62,193 bases of DNA. Origin: Bradyrhizobium pachyrhizi (GTDB lineage: Bacteria > Pseudomonadota > Alphaproteobacteria > Rhizobiales > Xanthobacteraceae). The notes below the pieces were generated by a model that worked only from the letters and a program-made list of their open reading frames with translations, ran no database searches and was not told where the DNA came from. Location of the stretch: assembly GCF_001189245.1 (NCBI RefSeq), contig NZ_LFIQ01000049.1, positions 1 to 62,193 on the forward strand, read 5' to 3'. This document shows, piece after piece, positions 43,760-52,597 of the stretch (the stretch's first letter is position 1; every line of letters begins with the position of its first letter). A program made the position numbers and the translations under genes.

Positions 43760-45355
43760 TCACGGCATGACAAGGGCTGCACCGCGTTCCCCGATCATCA
43801 GGCTGGTCGCGTTGGTGTTGGCCGAGGTGATCTGCGGCATCACCGAGGCGTCGATCACGCGCAGCCGCTCAACGCCGCGCACCCGCAGCTGCGGATCGAG
43901 CACTGCCCGCTCGTCGCTGCCCATGCGGCAGGTGCCGACGCAGTGAAACACCGTGCCGCCGGTGTTGCGCGCGAAATCCCATAGCCCGGCATCGTTGCGT
44001 GCGGCCTCGCCCGGCACCATTTCGACGTCCCAGAGCGGGCGGAACGCCTCTTGCCGATAGATCTCGCGCAAGATCTTCAGGCCGGCAACAATGGTCTTGC
44101 GGTCGATCTCCTCGGCGAAATAATTGGGCGCGATCAGCGGCTGCTCGAACGGATCGGCCGAACGGATCGCAAGCTGTCCGCGCGACCGGCCGTGGCATTG
44201 CCAGACCGAGGCCGTGAAGCCGGAATAGCTGTGGAGGGGTTCGCCGGGCTTGTCGACAGAGAGCGGCATCACGTTGAACTGCACGTCCGGACGGCCACCG
44301 ACCGCATATTCGGTACAGGCCGCTCCGCCCACCTGTCCCGCCCCCACCGTCAACGGCCCCCGCCCGGCCAGCATCCACTGCAACCCCATCTTCGCGAGCG
44401 CGACGGGATGACGGACCTGGTCATTGAGCGAGATCCGCTCCTTCAGGCGCACGATCAGCCGTGCCTGGTAATGGTCCTGCAGATTGGAGCCGACTTCGGG
44501 CGAGTCGGTGACGACGGCAATACCGTGCTTGCGAAGCAGGTCGGCCGGACCGATCCCGGAAAGCTGGAGGATTTGCGGCGATTGCAGCGCGCCGCCGGAC
44601 AGGATGACCTCGCGATCGGCTGTCGCGCGATGAACCTGCCCCTTGCTGATCCACTCGACGCCAGTCGCGACGCGGCCGTTGAAAGTGACTTTGCTCACCT
44701 GCGCGTGCGTGATGATGGTGAGGTTGCGCCGGTCGGCAATCGGTCGAAGAAAGGCGGATGCCGAGCTGGTCCGCCAATGCCGTCCGATGCCAAGCTGATA
44801 GGAACCGACGCCAAGCGTCGTCGCGCCGTTGAAGTCGGGATTGCGCGGCAGGCCGAACTGTACGCCCGCCTCCACCCAGGCACTCGACGCCGGATTGTCG
44901 TTCCGGAGGTCGGAGACCTCGAACTCACCGAGGCCGCCGTGATACTGGCTCTCGCCGCCGCGATAGCGCTCGTAGCGCCGGAAATAGGGCAGGACGTCGC
45001 GATAGCTCCAGCCGTCGGCGCCGAGACGTTCCCAGTCGTCAAAATCCTCGTGCTGGCCGCGGATGAAGATCAGGCCATTGATCGACGACGATCCGCCGAG
45101 CACGCGGCCGCGCGGCCAGACAATGGCGCGGCCGCCGCTTCCTTCCGACGGCTCGGTGTTGAACAGGCGCGAGAAGCGCTCGTTGTAGATGGTCCGGTAA
45201 TACCCGACCGGCAGCTTGAGCCAGAAATTCCGGTCCGATCCGCCGGCTTCGAGCAGCAGCACGCGGCAGGCAGGATCGGCTGACAGTCTGTTTGCGACCA
45301 AACAGCCCGCCGACCCCGCACCGACGATGATGTAATCGTAGCCAAGCCCCGACAT
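43760..45355 (-). CDS. GMC-family FAD oxidoreductase (choline dehydrogenase-like)
   Basis: 531 aa. FAD-binding DYIIVGAGSAGCLVANRLSA, GMC signature 1 WPRGRVLGGSSSINGLIFIR, signature 2 GGALQSPQILQLSGIGPADL, and C-terminal FHCVGTCRMG with GVERLRVIDASVMPQITSAN. These enzymes oxidise primary or secondary alcohols. The start is set by a TGATG overlap with the upstream stop. The partner dehydratase and the acid-type importer suggest catabolism of a hydroxy acid or polyol, but the substrate is unknown. Confidence 0.92.
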   Translation of the reverse strand: MSGLGYDYIIVGAGSAGCLVANRLSADPACRVLLLEAGGSDRNFWLKLPVGYYRTIYNERFSRLFNTEPSEGSGGRAIVWPRGRVLGGSSSINGLIFIRGQHEDFDDWERLGADGWSYRDVLPYFRRYERYRGGESQYHGGLGEFEVSDLRNDNPASSAWVEAGVQFGLPRNPDFNGATTLGVGSYQLGIGRHWRTSSASAFLRPIADRRNLTIITHAQVSKVTFNGRVATGVEWISKGQVHRATADREVILSGGALQSPQILQLSGIGPADLLRKHGIAVVTDSPEVGSNLQDHYQARLIVRLKERISLNDQVRHPVALAKMGLQWMLAGRGPLTVGAGQVGGAACTEYAVGGRPDVQFNVMPLSVDKPGEPLHSYSGFTASVWQCHGRSRGQLAIRSADPFEQPLIAPNYFAEEIDRKTIVAGLKILREIYRQEAFRPLWDVEMVPGEAARNDAGLWDFARNTGGTVFHCVGTCRMGSDERAVLDPQLRVRGVERLRVIDASVMPQITSANTNATSLMIGERGAALVMP

Positions 45356-46482
45356 CACGCGGTCCGGTATTGTTCGATCGAGGCAAGATCGGGCGCGATG
45401 CCGAGACCTGCCTCGTCGCCGAGCTCGATCATTCCATCGCTGACGTGAAGCACGGGGCCGCAGAATTGATCCCGCAGCGGGTTCTCATTGCTGTCGACCT
45501 CCAGCAGTCCCTCGCCGCCGACGCCCGCCAGAAGATGCGCCGACGTCAACAGGCCGATGCCGGCGCCGAGATAGTGCGGGCAGAACATCTTGCCTGACGT
45601 CAGGATGTCGCGGGCGATGCCGGCGCAAGCCGAAAGCCCGCCCCACTTGGCGATGTCAGGCTGGACGACACCGAGAACCGGCTCGCTAAGCATCTCGGCA
45701 AAGCCAGCGTGGCTCGCGATGTTCTCACCGGCCGCGAGCGGAAAACGGATCGTCTCGTGCAGCTGCTTCCATTCCTGCCGCGGACGGTCCGCGCGGATGG
45801 GCTCCTCGAGCCAGGCAAGGCCGAACGGCTCGAGCTGCGGCGCACGCTCGAGCGCCTGCGCAATGGTCCAACCCTGGTTGACATCGGCCGCAAGCATGCC
45901 ATCGCCGACGAGGCGGCGCAGCGCGGCGAGATTGGCCCGGTCGCCTGCCGGATCGAAGCCGATCTTCAGCTTCAAGGCGCGGTAGCCGCGGCCGAGCGCT
46001 GCTTCCGCCGCTCGCTCCGATCCGACCGGATTGATGCCGCTGGCATAGACCTTGATGCGGCTCCGCGATCCGCCGAGCAGTTTCCACAACGCTACGTTCC
46101 GGCGGCGCGCATGGAGATCCCAGACGGCGAGATCGATGCCGGCGATCGATTGCGCGAATGGACCTGCTTCGCCGGATTGCAACGCGAGCACCGACGTCCC
46201 CTGCGTCAATCGCTCGAATGCGGCATCAGGTTCGCTTGCCCTGAATCCGACAAGCGCCGGTGCCAAGACCTCGTTGACCAGCCGGACACGATGCTCGGCG
46301 CCCGGCGCGGGAAAGTTGCACCAGACCTCGCCCCAGCCCACGTAACCGTCCGTGTCCTCGACCCGAACGAACACGGCAGGCCGGTCCCCCATCCGCCCGA
46401 ACGAGGTGATGACCGGTATCGTCAGAGGATAGCGAAAGCCAAAGGCCTGGACGCTCCGGATGGTGAAAGGCGGCGATGTCAT
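45355..46482 (-). CDS. Mandelate racemase/muconate lactonizing enzyme-family protein (enolase superfamily)
   Basis: 375 aa. N-terminal capping domain (WGEVWCNFP region), KxK pair in ALKLKIGFD, metal ligands in MLAADVNQGW, WLEEPI and LAAGENIASH, then QPDIAKWGGLSACAGIA and CPHYLGAGIGLLTSAHL. The histidine in CPHYLG may be the second base. Such proteins dehydrate sugar acids or racemise and cycloisomerise acids. It is the promoter-proximal gene of a three-gene operon, divergent from a TauABC-like importer, so the imported compound is probably its substrate. Confidence 0.9.
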   Translation of the reverse strand: MTSPPFTIRSVQAFGFRYPLTIPVITSFGRMGDRPAVFVRVEDTDGYVGWGEVWCNFPAPGAEHRVRLVNEVLAPALVGFRASEPDAAFERLTQGTSVLALQSGEAGPFAQSIAGIDLAVWDLHARRRNVALWKLLGGSRSRIKVYASGINPVGSERAAEAALGRGYRALKLKIGFDPAGDRANLAALRRLVGDGMLAADVNQGWTIAQALERAPQLEPFGLAWLEEPIRADRPRQEWKQLHETIRFPLAAGENIASHAGFAEMLSEPVLGVVQPDIAKWGGLSACAGIARDILTSGKMFCPHYLGAGIGLLTSAHLLAGVGGEGLLEVDSNENPLRDQFCGPVLHVSDGMIELGDEAGLGIAPDLASIEQYRTA

Positions 46483-46526
46483 GCGCGGAAGCCTGCGGCG
46501 CCTACGACCAAAGCGGCGCTTGTATG

Positions 46527-46548
46527 GTCATCCTATTTATAATATGAC
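46527..46548. promoter_or_regulatory. Possible GntR operator/promoter between divergent units
   Basis: An AT-rich patch with inverted GTCAT (46527-46531) and ATGAC (46544-46548) flanking CCTATTTATAAT, which also looks like a -10 region. It is the only such patch in the 105-base divergent gap. Confidence 0.4.
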
Positions 46549-46587
46549 TTGGGCAAACATCAACTGCAATCTGGGTGGACGCGTCGA

Positions 46588-47358
46588 ATGGACGGAGCTG
46601 GCGTGAGACGCTTTGGTCTCGGGTTGATACCGTGGGTCGGTGCGATCCTGCTCTGGTATGCCGTGCGCTGGAGCGGCTTCGTCAACACATCGCTGATCCC
46701 CGCCCCGCACCAGGTCGCCGCGAAGTTCGTCGAGCTTCTCACCAAGGAAGGCCTCCTGATCGACATCTTCGCCTCGACCAGGCGCGTCTTCTTCGGCGTC
46801 TCGCTTGGAATTCTCGTCGCGGTGCCCGTCGGCTTTCTGCTCGGATGGTATCGCCCGGCCCGCACCTTCGCCGACCCCATGATCAACTTCTTCCGCGCGC
46901 TGCCGCCGATCGCGCTGATCCCGCTCGTCATCGTCTATTTCGGCGTGGACGAGCTCGCAAAGCTCGTCATCCTGTTCTACGCCTCGTTCTTCTCCGGCGT
47001 GATCGTCATGTATGAGGGGGTCTCTCAGATCACGCCGCTCTATATCCGCGTGGCGCAGACGCTCGGCGCCAATCAAACGGAAATCTTTCGCAAGGTGATC
47101 ATTCCCCTCACCGTTCCGCACATCCTCACCGCGCTGCGGGTCGCGCTTGGGGTAGCCTGGGCGACGCTGGTGGCATCCGAACTGATCGCCGCCCAGCGTG
47201 GGCTTGGCGCCATGATCCAGAATGCATCGACCTATTTCCTGCTCGACGTCATCTATGTCGGCATCATCTGCATCGGCCTGATCGCGCTGATCATGGACAT
47301 GATCCTGCGCAAGATCACGGCCCGGTTGCTGGTCTGGCAGGATCGGGCCATCGCATGA
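46588..47358 (+). CDS. ABC transporter permease (TauC/SsuC type)
   Basis: 256 aa. Six helices, with GLIPWVGAILLWYAVRWSGF first. The BPD signature region is TLGANQTEIFRKVIIPLTVP, then RVALGVAWATLVASELIAAQ and RGLGAMIQNA, characteristic of nitrate/sulfonate/taurine permeases. The start is uncertain: ATG 46588 lacks a good RBS, while GTG 46603 has GGAG 5 bases before it. It overlaps the ATPase gene by 4 bases. Confidence 0.9.
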   Translation: MDGAGVRRFGLGLIPWVGAILLWYAVRWSGFVNTSLIPAPHQVAAKFVELLTKEGLLIDIFASTRRVFFGVSLGILVAVPVGFLLGWYRPARTFADPMINFFRALPPIALIPLVIVYFGVDELAKLVILFYASFFSGVIVMYEGVSQITPLYIRVAQTLGANQTEIFRKVIIPLTVPHILTALRVALGVAWATLVASELIAAQRGLGAMIQNASTYFLLDVIYVGIICIGLIALIMDMILRKITARLLVWQDRAIA

Positions 47359-48164
47359 CCACGCGCGCGCAGTTCGACAAGGTTTCGCTTGCCTTCGAGA
47401 CCCCGAAGGGACGCCTCAACGTCGTCGAGGATGTCAGCTACGATATCAACGATGGCGATTTCATCGCGGTGATCGGCCCGTCAGGCTGCGGCAAGACCAC
47501 GATGATGAGCATGCTCGCCGGCTTCCAGAAGCCGACGACCGGAAGCGTGTTGTTCGACGGACAGCCCGTCGCTGGTCCCGGTCCCGAGCGCGGCGTCATC
47601 TTCCAGGAATATGGCGTCTTCCCGTGGCTGACGGTGAAACAGAACATCGCTTTCGGCCTGACGCTCCGGGCCAATCACGTTGCGGCCGGTGAGCGCGATT
47701 TGATCTGCGATCACTATCTCGGCCTAATGGGGCTGTCCGACTTCGCCAACTCCTATCCGAAGCATTTGTCCGGCGGCATGCGTCAGCGGCTCGCGATCGC
47801 GCGGGCTTACGCGGTCAAGCCGCAGTTCCTGCTGATGGACGAGCCGTTCGGTGCGCTCGACGCCCAGACCCGTTCCAACATGCAGAACCTGCTGCTCAAG
47901 GTGCTCCAGACCGAAGGCAAGACGGTCATGCTGATCACCCACTCCGTGGAGGAGGCGATCTATCTCGCGTCCCGTATCGTGGTGGTAACCGCGCGGCCGG
48001 CGCGGATCAGGCAGATCATCGACGTGCCGTTCGCCTATCCGCGCGATGAATCGATCCAGGAACGGCCCGAATTCGGCGAGCTGCGAAGCTATATCAAGCA
48101 TCTGGTGATGGACGAGTATCGCGCCCAGCAGGCGCAGATGCGTCCGGTCTCATTCTCGGAATAA
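47355..48164 (+). CDS. ABC transporter ATP-binding protein (TauB/SsuB type)
   Basis: 269 aa. Walker A GPSGCGKTT, Q-loop IFQEYGVFPWLTVKQN, signature LSGGMRQRLAIARAYAVKPQ, Walker B FLLMDEPFGALDAQTR and H-loop LITHSVEEAI. The short length without a TOBE domain fits the NitT/TauT class. Second gene of a permease, ATPase, binding-protein operon. Confidence 0.94.
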   Translation: MTTRAQFDKVSLAFETPKGRLNVVEDVSYDINDGDFIAVIGPSGCGKTTMMSMLAGFQKPTTGSVLFDGQPVAGPGPERGVIFQEYGVFPWLTVKQNIAFGLTLRANHVAAGERDLICDHYLGLMGLSDFANSYPKHLSGGMRQRLAIARAYAVKPQFLLMDEPFGALDAQTRSNMQNLLLKVLQTEGKTVMLITHSVEEAIYLASRIVVVTARPARIRQIIDVPFAYPRDESIQERPEFGELRSYIKHLVMDEYRAQQAQMRPVSFSE

Positions 48165-48185
48165 CAACACAGCGGAGGACGACCT

Positions 48186-49181
48186 ATGGATCGGCGACAA
48201 TTTCTGACCACGACGGCCGGGCTTGCCCTGGGGTCCTTCACCGCCGCAGCCCCTGCGATTGCGCAGGCAAAAACAAAAGTTCGGGTCGGCTATCTGCACA
48301 CCGTTGCCGTCGACGGCCAGATCTGGACCGGCATGGACCGCGGCTCCTTCGAAAAGCAGGGACTGGATCTCGAGCTGCGGCAGTTCAATACCGGCCTCGA
48401 AATCTTCCAGGCGCTGATCGGCGGCAGCCTCGACGTGCTGGCGACGGGCGCCGTGCTCTCGAACTTCCCCGCCCGCGGCCAGGGCAAAGTCTTCCTCATT
48501 AACGACATCGAGGTCGCGACCGCACAGCTCTGGGTGCGCGGCGATCAAGGCATCAAGTCATTCGAGGATCTGAAGGGCAAGCGAATCGCAACCGCGACCG
48601 GCACTACCGCGCATGTGTTCCTGGACACCGCGTTGCGCGCGAACAAGGTCGATCCCAAACAGGTCGAACTCGTCAACCAGACCATGCCGGCCGCCGTAAC
48701 CGCGTTCATTTCAGGCGCGGTACCTGCCGTCGCGCTCTGGGTGCCTTTCAACGTGACGGTTCGCGACAAGGTGCCGGGCGCGGTCAAGCTCGCCGACGCC
48801 TCAGCCTATTATCCGAAGGCCGCGATCATCGGCGGCTGGGCGGCGGCCAACGATTATTACGAGCCCAACAAGGAAACGCTGGCGAAGCTGATCCGTGGCT
48901 GGGCCGATGCCAATGACTACATCATCGCGAACAGCACCGAAGCGATGGAAAAGCTGCAGAAGGGCCATTACAGCCAGACGCCGATGGCCGACATCGACGA
49001 ATCGTTCAAGGCGCAGAAGATGTTCTCGTCTCGGGACTGGAAGCGGATGTATTCCGACGGCACGGTCACCAACTGGCTGCAGCAATCGACCGACTTCTTC
49101 ATGGCCAATGCCGGCATCAAGAACTTTACGCCGGCAAGCAAATATTTCGATCCGAGCCTGTATCTGAAAACGATTGCGTGA
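48186..49181 (+). CDS. ABC transporter substrate-binding protein (TauA/SsuA-like)
   Basis: 331 aa. N-terminus MDRRQFLTTTAGLALGSFTA, a Tat-like RRQF signal, cleaved near AIAQAKTK. NMT1/THI5-type fold: RVGYLHTVAVDGQIWTGMDR, EIFQALIGGSLDVLATGA, LKGKRIATATGTTAHVFLDT. It is 21 bases after the ATPase gene with AGCGGAGGA before the ATG. Ligands of this class are sulfonates, nitrate, pyrimidine precursors or aromatic acids. Sulfonate is possible, but the neighbouring enolase-superfamily and GMC genes point to an organic acid. Confidence 0.9.
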   Translation: MDRRQFLTTTAGLALGSFTAAAPAIAQAKTKVRVGYLHTVAVDGQIWTGMDRGSFEKQGLDLELRQFNTGLEIFQALIGGSLDVLATGAVLSNFPARGQGKVFLINDIEVATAQLWVRGDQGIKSFEDLKGKRIATATGTTAHVFLDTALRANKVDPKQVELVNQTMPAAVTAFISGAVPAVALWVPFNVTVRDKVPGAVKLADASAYYPKAAIIGGWAAANDYYEPNKETLAKLIRGWADANDYIIANSTEAMEKLQKGHYSQTPMADIDESFKAQKMFSSRDWKRMYSDGTVTNWLQQSTDFFMANAGIKNFTPASKYFDPSLYLKTIA

Positions 49182-49205
49182 CGCACCTGGACGCGAATCG
49201 CGTCC

Positions 49206-49308
49206 TAAAGCGCGATGAGATTAGGTTGAATCGTCGTCGCGCTTTAGCTCCTTGTTTGAGCATGATCTTTTCGGAAAACCGCTTCGCACTTTTCCGGATC
49301 ATGCTTTA
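49206..49308. repeat. Dispersed repeat with two hairpins, overlapping the glpD stop
   Basis: Arm pair TAAAGCGCGA / TCGCGCTTTA (49206-49215, 49237-49246), then a second long inverted repeat (GCATGATC-TTTTC-GGAAAA with TTTTCCGGATCATGC). I recognise the type as an abundant Bradyrhizobium repeat. It separates convergent transcripts and supplies the TAA stop of glpD at 49306-49308. Confidence 0.8.
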
Positions 49309-50814
49309 GAGGTAGTTTTCGAACGCGACTCGCTGCGCGGGCGTCAAGTGCAAGCCGTGCTTGGTGCGCCGGTCCAGGAAGTCGGCGGGCTGCCTCGCCC
49401 ACTCATTCTCGCGGAGATACACCGCTTCGCATTCATAGAACTCGCCGCCGAAATGACGACCCAGGTCGACGGTGCTGCGGACCCGACCCAGCAGTTGGCG
49501 CGCGCGCGTCCCATAGAGACGGGCATAGTGATCGACGAGGGTTCGCGGCAGGTCGGGATAGTCGCGTGCCAGCCGATTTGCGAATTCATCGAAGCTGCCG
49601 CCGATGTCGCCGCCCGGTAACGGCCGGTGCGCGGTCCAGGCCGACGACAACTTCGGAAACCACGGCGCGAAGCGCTGCAGCGCCTGCTCCGCCAGCCGGC
49701 GGTAGGTCGTGATCTTGCCGCCGAAGATCGACAGCAGCGGCGGTGCATTCTGCGCGCCGTGAACCTCGAACACATAGTCGCGCGTCACGGCCGACGGATT
49801 GTCGGCGTTGTCGTCGTAGAGCGGCCGGACCCCGGAGAACGCGTGCACGATCTCGCTCGCCTGCGGCGGCGTCTGGAAATAGCGGCGCAAGACCTGCAAC
49901 AGGTAATCGATCTCGTCCTCGCCGATCGCGACGTCCTCGGCGCGGCCGTGATAGGGAATGTCCGTTGTGCCGATCAAGGCGAGATCATCCTCGTAGGGGT
50001 TGACGAAGATCACCCGGCGATCGCTGTTCTGCAGCAGATAGGCCTGCGGCCCGTTCCAGAATTTTGGCACCACGATATGGCTGCCCTTCACCAGCCGCAA
50101 GCTCTGGGCCGAATTCAGTCCGGCCACGCCCTGGATGACATCCTGAACCCACGGCCCGGCGGCGTTGACCAGCGCGCGCGCCCGCACCACCTGCGCCGCG
50201 CCGTCGTCGCCGTGCATTTCGAGCAGCCAGGTCTCGCCGTCGCGGCGCGCGCGCACCGCCCGCGTGCGCGGCAGGATGCTGGCGCCGTTCTGCGCGGCAT
50301 CGATCAAATTGAGGATCACCAGCCTGCTGTCATCGACCCAGCAGTCCGAATATTCGAAGCCTCGCCGGAACTCCTGACGCAGCGGCGCGCCCTCCGGAGC
50401 GCGCGACAGATCCAGGCTGCGGCTCGCCGGCAGCTGCTTGCGGCCACCGAGATGGTCGTAGAGCAACAGCCCGGTGCGGACCAGCCACGCCGGCCGCTGC
50501 TCCGGCGAATGCGGCAGCACGAAGCGCATCGGCCAGATGATGTGCGGCGCCGACGCGAGCAGCACCTCGCGCTCGATCAGCGCCTCGCGCACCAGTCGGA
50601 ACTCGTAATATTCGAGATAGCGCAGCCCGCCATGGATCAGCTTGCCCGAGCGCGACGAGGTGCCCTCGGCGAAATCATCCTTCTCGCAGAGCAGCACTTT
50701 CAGTCCGCGGCCGGCGGCGTCGCGGGCGATGCCGGCACCGTTGATGCCGCCACCGATGACCGCGATATCGACCAGCCCGTGATCTGTACCTGCGACCGGC
50801 GCAGTGCCCGTCAT
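49306..50814 (-). CDS. glpD: GlpD/EryB-type FAD-dependent polyol-phosphate dehydrogenase
   Basis: 502 aa from MTGTAPVAGTDHGLVDIAVI at 50814. FAD motif VIGGGINGAGIARDAAGRGL, then TSSRSGKLIHGGLRYLEYYE, the GlpD signature, and SIFGGKITTYRRLAE; a C-terminal helical domain is present. Canonical GlpD oxidises sn-glycerol-3-phosphate at the membrane with quinone. In this operon, beside an EryA-like kinase, it may act on another polyol phosphate, as EryB does with erythritol phosphate. ATGA overlap with the aldolase stop. The C-terminus ends inside a dispersed repeat. Confidence 0.88.
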   Translation of the reverse strand: MTGTAPVAGTDHGLVDIAVIGGGINGAGIARDAAGRGLKVLLCEKDDFAEGTSSRSGKLIHGGLRYLEYYEFRLVREALIEREVLLASAPHIIWPMRFVLPHSPEQRPAWLVRTGLLLYDHLGGRKQLPASRSLDLSRAPEGAPLRQEFRRGFEYSDCWVDDSRLVILNLIDAAQNGASILPRTRAVRARRDGETWLLEMHGDDGAAQVVRARALVNAAGPWVQDVIQGVAGLNSAQSLRLVKGSHIVVPKFWNGPQAYLLQNSDRRVIFVNPYEDDLALIGTTDIPYHGRAEDVAIGEDEIDYLLQVLRRYFQTPPQASEIVHAFSGVRPLYDDNADNPSAVTRDYVFEVHGAQNAPPLLSIFGGKITTYRRLAEQALQRFAPWFPKLSSAWTAHRPLPGGDIGGSFDEFANRLARDYPDLPRTLVDHYARLYGTRARQLLGRVRSTVDLGRHFGGEFYECEAVYLRENEWARQPADFLDRRTKHGLHLTPAQRVAFENYL

Positions 50815-51563
50815 CGCTTGCTGCTGCGCCGTTTCTCGGCGCGGCGCGGCGCCGCCTTTGCCGTCGCGCGGGTCTTGTTCGGCTTCGGCGCCTGCAAACC
50901 GTAGGTGGAGAACCCCTTCGCAGTGTCGGCAATCTCCTCGTCGGTCAGGATGACGCGCGAATCGAGCGCGAGCGAGAGGTAGTACTGCCGCGCGATGGTC
51001 TCGAGCTCGACCGCGAGCCACATTGCCTTGTCGAGATTGGCGCCGAGCGCGATCATGCCGTGATTGGCGAGCAGGCAGCCATTGCGTCCTTCGAGCGCCG
51101 CGATCGCATGATCGGACAATTCCTTGGTGCCGTAGCGCGCATAGCCGGCGCAGCGGACCTCGGTGCCGCCGAACGCCGCCATCATGTAATGGCAGGCCGG
51201 GATCGGCTTGCGCGCGATCGCGAGCACGGTCGCGTAGGTCGAATGGGTATGGACGATGGCGCCGACGTCGGGCCGGGCGCGCGTGATGTCGAGATGGAAG
51301 CGCCATTCGGTGGACGGCTGCAGCGGCCCCTCCCACGCGCCGTAGTCGCCCTCCAGCGGCATCGAGGCGATCATCTCCGGCTTCATCGAATCGTAGGGGG
51401 TCGCCGACGGCGTGATCAGCATCCGGTCCTTGTAGCGGGCGGAGATGTTGCCCGATGTCCCCTGGTTGAGACCCGACGCATTCATCCACCGGCACTTGGC
51501 GATGATCGCCTCGCGCAATTGTCGTTCCTCACGGGTCATACGAACTGCCTTTCTCTTCAGCAC
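50811..51563 (-). CDS. Class II aldolase/adducin-family protein (FucA-like)
   Basis: 250 aa. Zinc ligands are in AIVHTHSTYATVLAI (HxH) and LLANHGMIALG; the substrate loop NQGTSGNISARYKDRMLITP and the catalytic acidic residue near STEWRFHLD match L-fuculose-1-phosphate aldolase. An unusual Lys/Arg/Ala-rich tail (TRATAKAAPRRAEKRRSSKR) follows. It would cleave a ketose-1-phosphate to DHAP and an aldehyde. It overlaps both neighbours by a few bases. The start may be 51563 or the ATG at 51539. Confidence 0.9.
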   Translation of the reverse strand: MLKRKAVRMTREERQLREAIIAKCRWMNASGLNQGTSGNISARYKDRMLITPSATPYDSMKPEMIASMPLEGDYGAWEGPLQPSTEWRFHLDITRARPDVGAIVHTHSTYATVLAIARKPIPACHYMMAAFGGTEVRCAGYARYGTKELSDHAIAALEGRNGCLLANHGMIALGANLDKAMWLAVELETIARQYYLSLALDSRVILTDEEIADTAKGFSTYGLQAPKPNKTRATAKAAPRRAEKRRSSKR

Positions 51564-52597
51564 GGATTGCGTGGCGGCTCGCCGGCCAGGAAGCGGCGAA
51601 CCTCTTCGGCCGCCTGCACGGCGGCCACGGTGACGGTACGCACGGAGGCGCCGGCGATGTGCGGCGTCAGCGTGACGTTGGGGAGTTGCAAGAGCGGCCA
51701 GTCCGCCGGAACCGGCTCGACCGCGAAGGTGTCGAGCATAGCGCCGCCGAGATGCCCCGACGCCAGCGCATCATGCAGCGCTTCGTAGTCGACCAGCGGA
51801 CCGCGCGCGGTGTTGATCAGGAACGCGCCCGGCTTGATCCGCGCCAGCGCCTCGCGCCCGATGAAACGGGTGGTCTCCGGCGTCACCCGGGCGTGCAGCG
51901 TGACGACGTCGGCGCGGCCGAGCAATTCGCCGAGCGCGACATGCTCGACGCCGTCATTGCGGTCCTGGGCGCTGAGCTGGACATAGGGGTCGGCGACCAG
52001 GATCTTGCAGCCGAAGGCCTTCAGCAGCTTGACCACGCGGCTGCCGATCGCGCCGTAGCCGACAATGCCGACCGTCATCTCGCCGAGCTCGCGCCCGGTA
52101 CGGTCGGCGCGATAGAGATCGCCGCGCCATTCCCCGCCTCGCAGCGCCTCGTGACCGCTGCGGATCAGGCGTGTCTCGGCCAGAATGGCGCCGATCGTGA
52201 ACTCCGCGACCGCACCTGCATTGCGGCCGGGCGTATTGACCACCAGCACGTTGTGGTCGCGCGCCGCCTGCATGTCGATGTTGACCGGGCCGCCGCGCGA
52301 CACCGCGATGAACTTCAGCTTCGGCAGCCGTTCCAGCATCGACCGCGAGATCGGCGCCAGATGGGTGACGAGCAGTTCGGCATCGCCGATGAAACCGATG
52401 ATCTCGTCGGGCTGCCCCATGAATTCCTTCAGGCCGTCGAGCTTCGAGCCGGCGTAACCGTGCTCCATCGGCTCGTCCGGCCAGGGCTGCTCCAGGGTGC
52501 GAATGTCGACGCCATCGCCGCAGGCCGATCGGATGTGCTCGGCGAACACCGAGGGCAGCATGAAGCGGTCGCCGACGATGGCGATGGACTTAGACAT
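51557..52597 (-). CDS. D-isomer-specific 2-hydroxyacid dehydrogenase
   Basis: 346 aa from MSKSIAIVGDRFMLPSVFAE at 52597. NAD motif MTVGIVGYGAIGSRVVKLLK, catalytic Arg in FLINTARGPLVDYEAL, Glu in TFAVEPVPADWPL and His in NVTLTPHIAGAS. The substrate is unknown; candidates are glyoxylate, hydroxypyruvate or a product of the aldolase step. It overlaps the kinase stop by 8 bases and the aldolase start by 7, so it is embedded in the polyol operon. Confidence 0.92.
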   Translation of the reverse strand: MSKSIAIVGDRFMLPSVFAEHIRSACGDGVDIRTLEQPWPDEPMEHGYAGSKLDGLKEFMGQPDEIIGFIGDAELLVTHLAPISRSMLERLPKLKFIAVSRGGPVNIDMQAARDHNVLVVNTPGRNAGAVAEFTIGAILAETRLIRSGHEALRGGEWRGDLYRADRTGRELGEMTVGIVGYGAIGSRVVKLLKAFGCKILVADPYVQLSAQDRNDGVEHVALGELLGRADVVTLHARVTPETTRFIGREALARIKPGAFLINTARGPLVDYEALHDALASGHLGGAMLDTFAVEPVPADWPLLQLPNVTLTPHIAGASVRTVTVAAVQAAEEVRRFLAGEPPRNPC

